From: Akebia trifoliata
Lineage: Eukaryota > Streptophyta > Magnoliopsida > Ranunculales > Lardizabalaceae
Assembly: GCA_017979445.1 (NCBI GenBank)
Contig: CM030709.1
Span: 1,612,001-1,676,000, forward strand
Reading direction: 5' to 3'
Length of the DNA stretch: 64,000 nucleotides
Shown here: positions 35,762 through 46,385 of the stretch, in pieces
How positions within the stretch are numbered: the stretch's first letter is position 1
How the letters are laid out: each line of letters starts with the position of its first letter
Notes under the pieces: model-generated
What the model was told of the DNA's origin: nothing
The model's input: the letters and a program-made list of their open reading frames with translations, nothing else
Database searches by the model: none
Made by a program: the position numbers and the translations under genes

Positions 35762-37046
35762 ATGGCATTTGAGGAGATTAATATAAGGAATTATGACAGA
35801 CAAATTGACAGGTCTCATGTCAAAGATCTCGAGCGGAGGTGCGAAGTAGGGCCAGCAAAGAGAGCGTTTCTCTTCACCGACACAATGGGCGACCCCATTT
35901 GTAGGATCCGTAACAGCCCATTGTACAAGATGCTGGTACTACTCTCTACATGTGTTCTCTTTCTGTTTCACCATTCTTTTTTTTTTCTTTTTTCATTTTT
36001 TCTGTGCACCTAGTACTGTTACGACGACATCAATATCAAATCTTTAATTCTACTTACTTTAGGTGGCCGAGCTGGATAATGAGCTGGTTGGGGTCATTCA
36101 AGGGTCTATAAAGATCGTAACAATACATAGCCCTACCAAGAACAAAGCCAGTCTCGGATACATTCTGGGTCTTAGAGTATCACCTCTTCACAGACGAAAG
36201 GGAATAGGTTCGAGCCTAGTGCGAAGATTGGAAGCATGGTTCATTGCCAACCATGTCGATTTTGCCTACATGGCTACTGAGAAGGATAATGAAGCTTCGG
36301 TTAAGCTGTTTATAGAAAAGTTCCATTTTGTTAAATTCAGGACCCCAGCTATACTTGTCAATCCGGTCGGCCACCACACCTTGAACATATCTCCAAATGT
36401 TGAGATTGTGAAGCTCAAGATAGAACACGCCGAATGTCTCTATCGAAGGTTCATGGGCTCTACTGAATTCTTCCCCCATGACATAGACAGCATCCTCAAA
36501 AATAAGCTGAGTTTGGGTACATGGATTGCTTACCCACGTGGCGAGTCATGGAGTGAGTTTGAGTCTGATGGTTGTGCTCCGACCAGTTGGGCCATGCTCA
36601 GTGTGTGGAACAGTGGAGACATTTTCAAGCTAAGAGTGGGCAAGGTACCTCTACCATGCTTCATGTATTCAAAGATCTTGAGATTGATCGATACGGTCTT
36701 TCCATGCTTCAAGGTACCAACCCTGCCTGACATCTTCCATCAGTTTGGATTCTATTTTATGTATGGTGTGCATTGCGAGGGCCTGAAATCAGGCATGCTT
36801 GTGCGTTCCCTATGCCAATTTGTACATAACATGGCTTCAACAATGTGTAAAGACTGTAAGGTTATCGTTACGGAGGTTGGGGAGTGCGACACGTTGCAAC
36901 ATCATATCCCACATTCGAGATTACTATCCAGTGCTGAAGATTTGTGGTGCATAAAAGCCTTGAAAAGTGAAGAAAAACACACTCTTTTCGAATTGACAAG
37001 AACCCGGCCTCCAATTTCCCTTTTTGTCGACCCTAGAGAGGTGTGA
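35762..37046 (+). CDS. HOOKLESS1-like N-acetyltransferase (GNAT family)
   Basis: Two coding exons, 35762-35935 and 36063-37046 (phase-0 GT-AG intron), give 385 residues, close to the roughly 400 of Arabidopsis HLS1. Exon 1 has VKDLERRCEVGP and GDPICRIRNSPLYKML, both characteristic of HLS1 proteins. The GNAT acetyl-CoA motif lies around residues 94-112, with RRKGIG at 102-107 (pattern R/Q-x-x-G-x-G/A). The C-terminus has the plant-specific AEDLWCIK and ends SLFVDPREV, as HLS1 homologues do. HLS1-type proteins act in the nucleus in ethylene- and auxin-dependent differential growth. An in-frame ATG at 35714 would add 16 residues; the start at 35762 was chosen because MAFEEINIR begins the conserved part. 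Confidence 0.92.
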
Positions 37047-37890
37047 ACAAATATCCTAAAAGGCCCTATTAATTGGCCAACCTCACGCCTGACGTCCCCC
37101 AATCACTCCATCGATTTCTTGTTACTTTCACGTCTGTTTCACAAGATCTCCAAATATTTAATTTCCTTATTTAGTCGTGATGTCTTTATTCTTAACTTGA
37201 TCAATTATCTATTGCTAATAATTTGGACTAGCCAAGCAAGATGTGGTCCATCCTTCAACTACACCACCCCACTGTGTGCTCGCTCACTCTAATTCACTAA
37301 ACAAAAGATAGATCATGCGCGAGACAAGAACACATAACACTACATGTTCTAAACAAACTTGCATACATATATTTTGGTGCATTGATCGCTTCCCTGAATT
37401 ATTTTGTGCAAAAAAGTAAGGAGGGATGTCAACTTCATTGGTCAGAGTGGAACTAATCGCTTTCAATAGCTATAGCTACGCGCTCCACGTGGGAGAAATA
37501 AGCAGTCGGGAATTTTCCACAATGGGAGAGCCGATTTAAGTTAGGTGTATATTCTTACCTTGCAAAGAAGGAAGCTTTATCACATCTTTTGGTACGTAAA
37601 TGCATGTGAACCAATGAATGATCTCTATTTTAATTATAATTAGAAGGATGATGACAATGATGGTGGTGATGGCAAGGGAGATTCCTCCTTGGTTAGACAG
37701 ACAAAAATGATGTTTACACAGTAATCCAAATTGATTTATTGATTTTTTTTGGAACTCAAATCATTGTCATTTACCAATCAAGCTGCGTGATATGAAGACA
37801 TTTCATCAACAATTGATGTCTTTTAATTGAATTGTTTTAATTCACGTCTCTAGTACAAATGGAATCTGAATCGAACCAAGATTTTATTTG
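37047..37890. other. 3' UTR and intergenic sequence
   Basis: No other gene was recognised between the HOOKLESS1-like gene and the 115-bp tandem repeat. Confidence 0.4.
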
Positions 37891-38347
37891 ATAAAATCTC
37901 CAATTAATCCAATTCAAACACTAATTGGACCTTGGATAAGGATTTCTGTTAAGCCAACGTGGTAAAATTGTGGCAAAATATATTCCACGAGCCCACCAAA
38001 GCCAAATAAAATCTCCAATTAATCCAATTCAAACACTTATTGGACCTTGGATAAGGATTTCTGTTAAGCCAACGTGGTAAAATTGTGGCAAAATATATTC
38101 CACGAGCCGACCAAAGCCAAATAAAATCTCCAATTAATCCAATTCAAACACTTATTGGACCTTGGATAAGGATTTCTGTTAAGCCAACGTGGTAAAATTG
38201 TGGCAAAATATATTCCACGAGCCCACCAAAGCCAAATAAAATCTCCAATTAATCCAATTCAAACACTTATTGGACCTTGGATAAGGATTTCTGTTAAGCC
38301 AACGTGGTAAAATTGTGGCAAAATATATACCACGAGCCCACCAAAGC
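37891..38347. repeat. 115-bp tandem repeat, four copies
   Basis: Units start at 37891, 38006, 38121 and 38236, exactly 115 bp apart, each beginning ATAAAATCTCCAATTAATCC. Only isolated differences were seen: CACTAATTGG versus CACTTATTGG in unit 1, GAGCCGACC in unit 2 and ATATATACC in unit 4. Such uniformity implies recent amplification or active homogenisation. Each unit contains AAGCCAACGTGGT and CCACGAGCCCACC. No coding potential was seen. It lies between the convergent HOOKLESS1-like and PEBP-like genes. Confidence 0.95.
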
Positions 38348-39082
38348 CCAATGAGGGATTATAATGTCATCCAACACCTTTTGAGTCGAAATTAACGTAT
38401 TCTTATAAATGAAAGATGATAAAGAGATCTATAGAGACGTATTTTGTGATTGCTTTGAGAGATCTGTGAACTCTTTAAAGATTGATTTTCAATTCTTTGA
38501 AGTTCTCCTTATTTCCTATTTTACAGAACCTCTGATGTCAAAATTAACTCCCAGAGCCCACGAATATCACAAATTTAAGGGCAAGAATTTCATACTTTTG
38601 TGTGGTTTGCCCTCCCTTATTTAGAAGAAAGAGAATTCATCTTTTGCACATTCTCTCCCTTATCAGAGTGTTATGGATCACTAGGTTGGAATTTTATTCC
38701 CCATTAAGCCATGCACTCTGTTGTCGTCATCTTGGAGAGATGGGCAAGGATTTTATCCCTCCACAAGATCGAAGAGAAGAGAGGAGAGAGTGGTTTGACT
38801 AGTTTTTAAAAGTTAGATCTAATTGTAGATTTTTAATTATCATAAGAGGTAAATTTTGGGATCTAATGACACTCATCAAACATCTCATATATGTCAGGTT
38901 CTTGAGCCATATATATACATGTGATAAGGTGATAAATTAAGATCTACCCAAACTACAAACAACAACAACAACAACAAAAAAAACATTTCATGAAATCTGG
39001 ATTTATCAAATCCGTCCATTCGAAACATCAAATCTATGGAATAATTACAACTGCAACATCGGTCCTCAAAGCAATTCAACCA
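38348..39082. other. Intergenic, no gene recognised
   Basis: Downstream of the tandem repeat and of the PEBP-like gene (minus strand). Short frames here show no domain. Confidence 0.4.
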
Positions 39083-39776
39083 TTAAAAAATGGCCATCAA
39101 CACAGCTTCACCAAACACATGCCCTTCAATTGCTTCCAATAGCTTCTCCTTCGTCACCTGCCATCCAATATGAACACGTAAGTTAAATAAATGAATATGA
39201 TTGGGCTTTTTTTAAGCCCGTTATCTGAGATAAACCAAAAATAAATGGGTCTTATAACACATTGGGTGGGCTAAATAACTAGTCTGAGAGATTCAGATTA
39301 AAATAGGCCCAAAATGATGACTCGTGAGTCAAACTCGTAAATATTCTGACCTTTTTACCGAGATGCATCATATCGTCCAACGCGTAAAGCTTGAACTCGA
39401 AACGATGACCGTGCGATGGAAGCTTGGGCCCACGCCACCCTGGCACCTTCCAATCGTTGTTCCCTTCTTGAATCCCAGCGTACTCACCTCCCAAATCCTC
39501 TTCTTTCCCTGAAAATTCTTCAGGTAATCGCTTCAACGTAGGAGGTATGTTAATGAAGACCCAGTGAGTCCACGGAACGATTGGCCCAGTCGGATCGGGC
39601 GCGTCAATGTCCTGCACCACAAGTGCTAGACTCTTCGTCCCCTCTGGCAAATTGTACCACTCCAATGCTGGAGATATGTTCTTCTTTGCTCCTTGTCCCT
39701 CTCCCGTGTACTTTCGTGGTAACCTGCCCATCTGGTCTATCTCTGGGGATACCAACCTAAATTCCTCGCTCGCCAT
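39083..39776 (-). CDS. PEBP-family protein of the YbhB/YbcL type
   Basis: Two exons on the minus strand, 39776 to about 39351 and 39157-39083, joined at a GT-AG intron after GKK, give 166 residues. The anion-binding pocket motifs of the phosphatidylethanolamine-binding fold are present: DIDAP at residues 56-60, THWVFINIP at 70-78 and GHRFEFKLYALD at about 123-134. The length and PxxxxHGHR arrangement match the bacterial-like YbhB group found in plants, and not the longer FT/TFL1 flowering regulators. The ligand and role in plants are uncertain. The last exon encodes VTKEKLLEAIEGHVFGEAVL. A TATA box and two G-boxes lie immediately upstream. The exon-1 end may be off by one base. Confidence 0.9.
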
Positions 39777-39832
39777 TTCGATTCGATTCGATTCTTCTGG
39801 TAGTCAGTCGTCGCTCTACTAGAGTCCAGACC

Positions 39833-39842
39833 CTTTTATATA
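39833..39842 (-). promoter_or_regulatory. TATA box of the PEBP-like gene
   Basis: TATATAAAAG on the minus strand, about 57 bp upstream of the start codon, which implies a short 5' leader. Confidence 0.6.
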
Positions 39843-39868
39843 CATTGTGAGTTTGAAGGGTTGAATGA

Positions 39869-39915
39869 CACGTGGATATGTCTTTTGTGGTGTCAATATA
39901 TGATAGTCACACGTG
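39869..39915. promoter_or_regulatory. Two G-box/ABRE motifs upstream of the PEBP-like gene
   Basis: CACGTG at 39869-39874 (within GACACGTGGA) and at 39910-39915 (within TCACACGTGTTT), 27-75 bp upstream of the TATA box. These are typical bZIP/bHLH binding sites; ABRE-type context suggests possible ABA or stress control, by inference only. Confidence 0.45.
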
Positions 39916-40339
39916 TTTATTATTTTGCCACGCGGCGAGCGTTCCCACGAATCTAGTTTGTTCTTCCTTCTAGATAAGACCCGAAGGCATCTCTTAATTC
40001 GTCAAATGAGAAACTATGGGCCTAAATATTGGGTGAAATGGGCTTTTAACTAGCAGTCTGGGCCACAAGTGAGGGTAGGGGCTTTTGGACTTATAAATTT
40101 CTAGTCTGTAAAATTCAGACCAGACGAGATCAACTTCAACCTCCTTTTATGATGGATTTTAATTATCAAATTTTAGTTCAATTGATTTTATGATTATAAT
40201 TTGACAATTAAATCAATAGTAATAGTATATAATTAATTTTGTTACTTATGTTTATATAGTTTCTGAAAATCTTTAATTGTATTATATTTTGATATTATTG
40301 ACAATTGTAGAATCCCAACTTTGAAATACTTTTTCACTA
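39916..40339. other. Intergenic, no gene recognised
   Basis: No feature beyond AT-rich sequence recognised. Confidence 0.4.
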
Positions 40340-40463
40340 ATGCTGGGGTGACACAGGATTTACTACAATTCTCACGTGTAGGTGCACATAACCATTTCAG
40401 ATTATGTGTGCACCTCCACATCAGAATTGTGAGAATGGCAGTAAATCCCATGCCACCCCAACA
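40340..40463. mobile_element. Near-perfect 124-bp foldback MITE
   Basis: TGCTGGGGTGACACAGGATT pairs with AATCCCATGCCACCCCAACA, and the pairing continues through ACAATTCTCACGTGTAGGTGCACATAA to the centre. The whole element is one hairpin with a very short loop. Confidence 0.75.
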
Positions 40464-40655
40464 CAACTCATTCTATTTTCAATATGTTGCGTAGGTGTCG
40501 GCATTTGTTATAAAAAATTTGTTTCATGTAATTGTTAAAAAAAAACATCATGTTTAATTATATTTTTACCTTTTGAAATTTGTGATTTATCTCATCGAGA
40601 ACTCGAGAATTGTTAAAAAGGAAATCTTTGGATTTTACTTTGTTGTCTTAGGGGC

Positions 40656-40810
40656 ATGGTTTTAAAGTTTGTTTTGACGTCTCATCTTGGTCATGAACGA
40701 GATCGAGTTGTCTTAGATGAGACATCTGAGTTATTTGAGTTGTCTTGAACAGGATTTTAAAAAATGCCTTGGAATTAGAGACAATCATATCGGACGAGAT
40801 TTAAAACCAT
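40656..40810. mobile_element. ATGGTTTTAAA-family MITE, copy 4
   Basis: Ends ATGGTTTTAAAGTTTG and CGAGATTTAAAACCAT, sharing GACGTCTCATCTTGGTCATG with copy 3 and ATCGGACGAGATTTAAAACCA with copy 1. Confidence 0.65.
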
Positions 40811-41423
40811 ACTTAGAGAGGAAAGATGTAAATTTTCCTTTTTCTCTGAAGGTTAGTTAGTTATTAAAGTCATCTCTTTTCTTGCACCTATAATTACAAG
40901 AAGAAGTGAGTAGGTTGTTTTTGAAAGAATTTTTTTTTTTTTAAATTATAAAAGTATCGTTTCTCATTTTGAGAAATAAATAGAGTTTGGTTTAAGTGCG
41001 GAAGATGATGTTATTCAGGTCATTTTATTTTTCTATCAGAGAAACCGAGGTCTAGGGGTGGCACGTCATCTATGGTGCAACTTGTAAGTTTTTTTATATT
41101 TTATTTTATACACTTTATTAGGATTTCATGTATTGGAAAAAGTGAAAAAAAATCTTCACCTGTTTGATTAAATTCCTGAATGAGAACTTCTTTTCCAAGT
41201 TGATCTTTAAAGAAAACACAAAGACTACATACACCCAAACCAGTTCACAAACATTTCTTTCCTTAGCTAATACACTACAGAAAAAAATACTACAATCACG
41301 AATTTTATCTGTTTCTCATCACCCCTACTCCAATGGGTTGATGTTCTTTGTGTTTATATACAAGAAATACGGAAAAAAAAAAAAAAAAACGGACAAAACA
41401 TCCAAAGTTTTTGAAATTTGGGT
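40811..41423. other. Intergenic and probable 3' UTR of the receptor-like protein gene
   Basis: No other gene seen. An A-run (41370-41388) is present on the plus strand. Confidence 0.4.
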
Positions 41424-44400
41424 CTATAAAGAGGAAGAACTGAGTGGAGAAGTATGACAAGTGCAATTGGCATTGTGTATGGCCCTTTTCCTACTAATAT
41501 CTAGCTTACTACAGAACACACAAAACCGTCCACGCTGCCGCCTTTCTTCATGTTCCTCGGTATCGTCGTCATCGTCTCCTGAATTCTCCGTTACCTCTTT
41601 TTCCATACTTTCCTCTGCATCGACCCTCCCATCATTGCAGATGTTGTAATTTAATCTCGTTGATGGAAGAATCTTGAGAAGCATTCTGCTTATGTATTCA
41701 TCGTGCCATTTCCTCCCTTTAGTCCAAAATAATAGGGGACCAAACACCATTCCCACACCTGCCCCGAATCCCAATCCGATCACTATGAACTGCCAATCAA
41801 AATCAATTGTAGAATTTATGGTTTCAAATGTCGGCAATGGTAATACCTCGGGAGTTTCTCCGCATTTCTTGAACAAGGGAGGCCCACATAATCCAGCATT
41901 TCCTTCAAAAGAATCTGATTCAAATGTTGAAAATTGACGGCCTGATGGGATCAAACCTACAAGATTGTTGAACGATAGGTTCAAGACTGCAAGAAATGTT
42001 AGATCTAACAGTTCTGTTGGAATCGTTCCATTCAGCTGGTTTCGCGAGAGATCTAATGACTCAAGCTGTGTCAGGTTCCCGAGAGATGGTGGGATTGGGC
42101 CTGTCAGGGCATTACCCGACAAGTTGAGGAGGTAAAGTGAGGTGAGATCTCCTATCGCTTTCGGAATGTATCCTTCGAACTTGTTATTTGACAAGTCAAT
42201 TGAGCTGAAAACAGTTAGGATCTTCACCAGCTCCATATCTAACCCTTTGATTGTAACTGTCACGGCGTCCTGGTAGTACAGTTGGCTAAGTTCTAGGAAC
42301 CCATATCTCAATATCTGGTGCTTGTACTTTGATTGGGATTCTTCCTCTTGGATCATCATCGCTTTCCAGCTCAAGAAGCATTCCGTGGACAGAACACCCG
42401 TGAAGTTATTTGAAGAGAGGTCAATAATTTGCAACATTGGAAATGTAAGATTTGTTTCCGGGCGTCCATCAATGGGACCATGAAATATATTGGACCGTAA
42501 AACAAGGACCCGCAACTGGGCCAAACCACCCAACCAGGAAGGAAAAGTACCATTCATCTTATTATTCCCAAGGGCTAGAACCTCTAGCATCGTGCAATTG
42601 GCCAAAGTTCTTGACACATTGCCTTCTAATCTGTTCCCATAAAGATCAAGAGTTCTTAGATTACATCCTTCTGGAAATGTCTCAGGCATTGAACCATGAA
42701 AGTTGTTCTCCCGCAGATTCAGTATTCTGAGGGTCCTGATGCTACCCAAACAAGAGGGTATTGTGCCATTCAAGCTGTTATTCGACAGATCAAGAACTTG
42801 AAGATAACTAGCATTGCATATCGACATAGGGATTTCTCCAATGAAATTATTGCCCGAAAGAGAGAAGAAAACGTTGACTGAGAGGTATGAACCAATGTTG
42901 GTTGGGATGAAGGAGGTGAAATTATTTTGTGAGTAATCCAAAAAGGTTGCAAATGGAGGCAGAATTGGGATATTCCCTTGGAGCAAGTTGGAATGGAGGT
43001 CCACAATAGCCAATGAGTTTAACTCACGGTTAGTCAATGGTTGTTCGGGATTCTCCAGGAAGTTGTGAGAGAGATTTAGGTGAAGGAGAGTCCCATTGCC
43101 AATCTTCCAAATCCAGTTGGGTATCTTTCCACGAATTTGGTTGTTGGAAAGGTCTAGATTGGTCAATGTTGTTTGGGTATGCAAGAAATCAGGGAATTCT
43201 CTCAGTTTGCATGAACCTAATTTTAATGTGCGAACTCGGGGGAACAAGGCTGGATTTATTCCATTAATATTGACCGACCATCTGTTATCTGTAAGATCGA
43301 GACTAGAAAGGTTCTTCAAGTTCTGAAACATATTTAGTTCTAAGGTGCCATTGAAATTGTTGGAAGAAAGTATGAAGATTTTTAGGCTCGAGATATTAAA
43401 GATTGATGAAGGTATTGTCCTCTCCAACTTATTGTAACTGAAATCAAGGGTTTCCAACACAGAAGAAGACGCATTAGAAAACTCACCTAGTTGACCAGAG
43501 AATCGGTTGTGTGCAAGATCTAACCTTTTCAATGATGGGAGGGTAAACAGAGCCGATGGGATTGGCCCATTGAGTGAATTGTTCCGTAAGTTGAGATCAG
43601 CAAGTTTTGGAAACTTATCCCAATGAGAAGAAGGAAATGAACCGTTTAAACGATTATGGGAAAGATTTATTTGGGTGAGATTCTCAGACAAACCCATTGA
43701 GGGGATTGGACCAGTGAAGTGGTTCAATGAAAGATCTAAAAAACGGAGTTTGCTAAGGTTGTCCATCAAAGGTGGAATTGATCCATTGAAACCACAATTC
43801 ATAAGTTCTAAACTGTACAAGTCTTTGAGATTACCAATAGAATCCGGTAAATTCCCAGAGAAATTTGTGCCAGAGAGTACCAAGTTCTGAAGATGTCCGT
43901 TCTGAGGAAATTCTGGTAACGAACCATGAAGACGCGGGTTCAATGATAGGTCAAGGGTCTGCAACAGCGGTAATTGGAAAATCTTCTCTGGGAATTTCCC
44001 ATACAAACGACAAGCACTGAGATGCAGGAATGTTAAATTGGAGAAGTTCGCAAAGAATTCTGGTACGTCCGCGGAGATATTGTTGTCATCAAGTTGAAAC
44101 TTAGAAAGGGATCCAAGCATTGAAAGAGAGGGATGAAAAGGCCCTGAAAGATAACAATTTGACAAACTCAGTACTTCCAGATTAGAGAGTTTAGACATGG
44201 TCTGACACCAATCGTTCCCCTTGGCTGATATATTTACTCCATCGAGGTGTAGTTCTCTCAATTCCAACAAATCCCGAACAAGCGTTCTAAGATTTGGTTC
44301 TTCAAGTTTCAATGCAATCTGTCGTCTCGTGAAAAGGGTAGAAAGATCGAGCGAAACCAACCTTGTCAGACGCGAGATCTCCATCGGAATTTGCCCAACA

Positions 44401-44813
44401 AAGCCTGAATTTGACAGATTAAGACTAGTCAAATTAACAAGCCGAGCGAACCCATTCGGAATTGGCGTTGTAAAGTTGAATGTATTGTTAGCCAAATTCA
44501 ATTTTTCGATGTACCGAAGCTCAAAGAGACTGCTAGAATTATCAATTCCACCAGTAATTGATTTGCTACTGAGATCCAATCCTATAACATGACCAACTTC
44601 ATCACAGGTGACACCTTCCCAAGAAGAACTGTTTAAAGTCCAAGATGTAAGTCTTGATGTAGCAGAATGAGAAAAAGAGAGCTTTTGCTTCAATTGGATC
44701 AAAAGCGATTTCTGATCTTCGTGACATTGCCCGTGAACCAAAGTCTTATTTACGTCGAACAGAATTGAGATGAAGGAGAGTAAGAGAAACCATGAGAAGA
44801 GTAGAAATCTCAT
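41424..44813 (-). CDS. LRR receptor-like protein, Ve-type, full length
   Basis: Intronless, 1129 residues. A signal peptide (about 1-28) is followed by an N-terminal cap with SSSWEGVTC, then a long leucine-rich-repeat array (about 75-970) with the plant pattern LxxLxxLDLSxNxLxGxIP and many N-glycosylation sites. The C-terminal cap has NAGLCGPPL. A transmembrane helix is at about 1009-1030 and a cytoplasmic tail of 99 residues has an Asp/Glu-rich run and the Ve-like ending GRFCVFCSKLD...CTCH. There is no kinase domain. Such proteins sit at the plasma membrane, detect extracellular ligands and signal through partner kinases; tomato Ve1 is the known example. The 55731-58862 gene is a close paralogue. 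The ligand cannot be inferred. Confidence 0.93.
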   Translation of the reverse strand: MRFLLFSWFLLLSFISILFDVNKTLVHGQCHEDQKSLLIQLKQKLSFSHSATSRLTSWTLNSSSWEGVTCDEVGHVIGLDLSSKSITGGIDNSSSLFELRYIEKLNLANNTFNFTTPIPNGFARLVNLTSLNLSNSGFVGQIPMEISRLTRLVSLDLSTLFTRRQIALKLEEPNLRTLVRDLLELRELHLDGVNISAKGNDWCQTMSKLSNLEVLSLSNCYLSGPFHPSLSMLGSLSKFQLDDNNISADVPEFFANFSNLTFLHLSACRLYGKFPEKIFQLPLLQTLDLSLNPRLHGSLPEFPQNGHLQNLVLSGTNFSGNLPDSIGNLKDLYSLELMNCGFNGSIPPLMDNLSKLRFLDLSLNHFTGPIPSMGLSENLTQINLSHNRLNGSFPSSHWDKFPKLADLNLRNNSLNGPIPSALFTLPSLKRLDLAHNRFSGQLGEFSNASSSVLETLDFSYNKLERTIPSSIFNISSLKIFILSSNNFNGTLELNMFQNLKNLSSLDLTDNRWSVNINGINPALFPRVRTLKLGSCKLREFPDFLHTQTTLTNLDLSNNQIRGKIPNWIWKIGNGTLLHLNLSHNFLENPEQPLTNRELNSLAIVDLHSNLLQGNIPILPPFATFLDYSQNNFTSFIPTNIGSYLSVNVFFSLSGNNFIGEIPMSICNASYLQVLDLSNNSLNGTIPSCLGSIRTLRILNLRENNFHGSMPETFPEGCNLRTLDLYGNRLEGNVSRTLANCTMLEVLALGNNKMNGTFPSWLGGLAQLRVLVLRSNIFHGPIDGRPETNLTFPMLQIIDLSSNNFTGVLSTECFLSWKAMMIQEEESQSKYKHQILRYGFLELSQLYYQDAVTVTIKGLDMELVKILTVFSSIDLSNNKFEGYIPKAIGDLTSLYLLNLSGNALTGPIPPSLGNLTQLESLDLSRNQLNGTIPTELLDLTFLAVLNLSFNNLVGLIPSGRQFSTFESDSFEGNAGLCGPPLFKKCGETPEVLPLPTFETINSTIDFDWQFIVIGLGFGAGVGMVFGPLLFWTKGRKWHDEYISRMLLKILPSTRLNYNICNDGRVDAEESMEKEVTENSGDDDDDTEEHEERRQRGRFCVFCSKLDISRKRAIHNANCTCHTSPLSSSSL

Positions 44814-45408
44814 TGGAGATGATTAAGAGAGACGCTCATAAGATTTACAAAGTGAAGAGGTGTGGTTGGATGATATAGCTTCAGGAGGGATAACATTACA
44901 AAGACCCCCACACATGAATTTGACCGTTGGATGTAGGTTTGGGTTGGGGTTGTGGCCGACCAAAGTGGCTCTGATTCGGCTTGGGATGGCGATGAAGAAC
45001 CGAAAAGACAGATAAAGAGGAACGAAGTCAAAGTAAAACCGTGTGTTGCTTTCTGTTTAATAGGACGCGTTTGGTTTCGGCTTTTCATGCCAGACTTCCA
45101 ATTATTTTGAATGCTCTTGTTGTGTTCAAAGAAAAACTGAGGCTTGACTTTGATGTTTCAAATTTGATTACTAAGTCTATAAGCATGGGGAATTGTAGTT
45201 TAATTGTTGGTCCCACTACTAATATATAATCAAATTGAAAATTTCAGGAGTCCATCATGAGATTAAAAAATTGGATGCTTCTTTACCGTTTGATTTACAA
45301 GTGACATGATCAATTGTTCGTTAGAATTTATCAATATTTTACAATTTTATTTATTATTTAGAATTGTAGCTTCCGTTGTGTTTTGGTGAATATTTGAGAT
45401 ACCAATTA
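44814..45408. promoter_or_regulatory. Upstream region of the full-length receptor-like protein gene
   Basis: The first roughly 16 bp upstream of the start match the paralogue, then the two sequences diverge completely. CTATATCA on the minus strand near 44873-44880 is a possible TATA element. No other gene was seen. Confidence 0.35.
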
Positions 45409-45672
45409 TGTCAAAATCTGATTTATTAAGAATTCTTGAATGAATATTACATGAACCTTATTCGGGTATTTATAGAAATTACATCAATCAAGATATTAGA
45501 AATTAACCTAATATAGATTTATTAATTATCTATAATTCATAATTTAAAGTATTTAAATAGGTATTACTAAATATTTTATTCTCAATCACCACTTCAATCT
45601 CTCTTTTATTATTAGATACATTGACAATGATACAATATATCTTATGCATCATAATATGATGCATCTCTTACA
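45409..45672 (-). repeat. 3' LTR of minus-strand mini-element
   Basis: The reverse complement aligns along its length to 6112-6374, including the TATAAATACCC promoter region (here GGGTATTTATAG near 45465). Confidence 0.8.
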
Positions 45673-46135
45673 TCTTTCCTTAATTGCATGGTCTTTTGAA
45701 GAAAGAGTATGGAATTGGTTTAATTGAATACTTTCTCTTGATCTCATGAAATACTTGATGATGGATATCCACAAATATCTAATCAAGTTTGATGGTGATT
45801 CTCGTCTGTCTGTGAAGTTCATCATTGTTACATCTTACTCATTTTTAAGTCTATTGGAGCCGTTGGTCTACTAGATCAGGTCCGTCATAATTTCTCCCAT
45901 AAGCATACAAATAAGGATCGTATGGTTTAAATACAAAAACTCTCATTGAAGAGATTATAGATAAAATAAAAATCGATATCATGAAGGATTAACTTGTGAA
46001 GTAGAAAGATTTGTAGAAACATAAAAAAAAACATGTTATTTTTATTTTTTTAAAAATATTAATAACATAAACAAAATGATTTAGGTTCGACGCACCAAGA
46101 TTGTTATGCTCAATGGAACTTGATATCTGATACAA

Positions 46136-46385
46136 TGTAAAAATCTGATTTATTGAGAATTGAATAAATATTAAATGAACCATGATAAGATATTACATCA
46201 ATCAAGACAAAGAAATTAGCCTAACATAAATATTTTAATTTATTAAAACTTCCTAATATAAAATATCCTAATTTATATTGCTACATATATTATTCTCCAA
46301 CACTATTTTCATTTTGAGATGAGATACATTGATATAATACAATGTATCTTATGTATCATAATATGATGCATCTTGTTCTCTTACA
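46136..46385 (-). repeat. 5' LTR of minus-strand mini-element
   Basis: Aligns to 45409-45672 but lacks the GGGTATTTATAG segment that would provide a TATA box, just as the 3' LTR at 7212-7445 does. Confidence 0.8.

Larger units (their letters stand above)
45409..46385 (-). mobile_element. Small non-autonomous Copia-type LTR element, minus-strand copy
   Basis: LTRs at 45409-45672 and 46136-46385, each TG...CA, flank about 463 bp with no gag-pol. Read on the minus strand, the element starts TGTAAGAGAACAAGATGC. Its primer-binding site is the decayed TGTATCAGATATCAAG, matching TGGTATCAGAGCTCAAG of the copy at 6112-7445. A purine tract AATTAAGGAAAGA precedes the second LTR. Flanks AATTA and ATCTA are not a clear target duplication. 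It has the size and layout of a terminal-repeat retrotransposon in miniature. Confidence 0.8.

Noticed and set aside
36061..36075. GTGGCCGAGCTGG resembling a tRNA 5' part
   Set aside because: It is the start of exon 2 of the HOOKLESS1-like gene, coding VAEL in the conserved frame.
41370..41388. A-run downstream of the full-length receptor-like protein gene, as a sign of retroposition
   Set aside because: The run is on the wrong strand for a poly(A) tail of this minus-strand gene, and intronless structure is normal for this receptor class.
42452..44592. Several plus-strand frames of 60-123 codons across the receptor-like protein gene
   Set aside because: Antisense shadows of the leucine-rich repeats; equivalent frames recur at the same places in the paralogue at 56504-58764.
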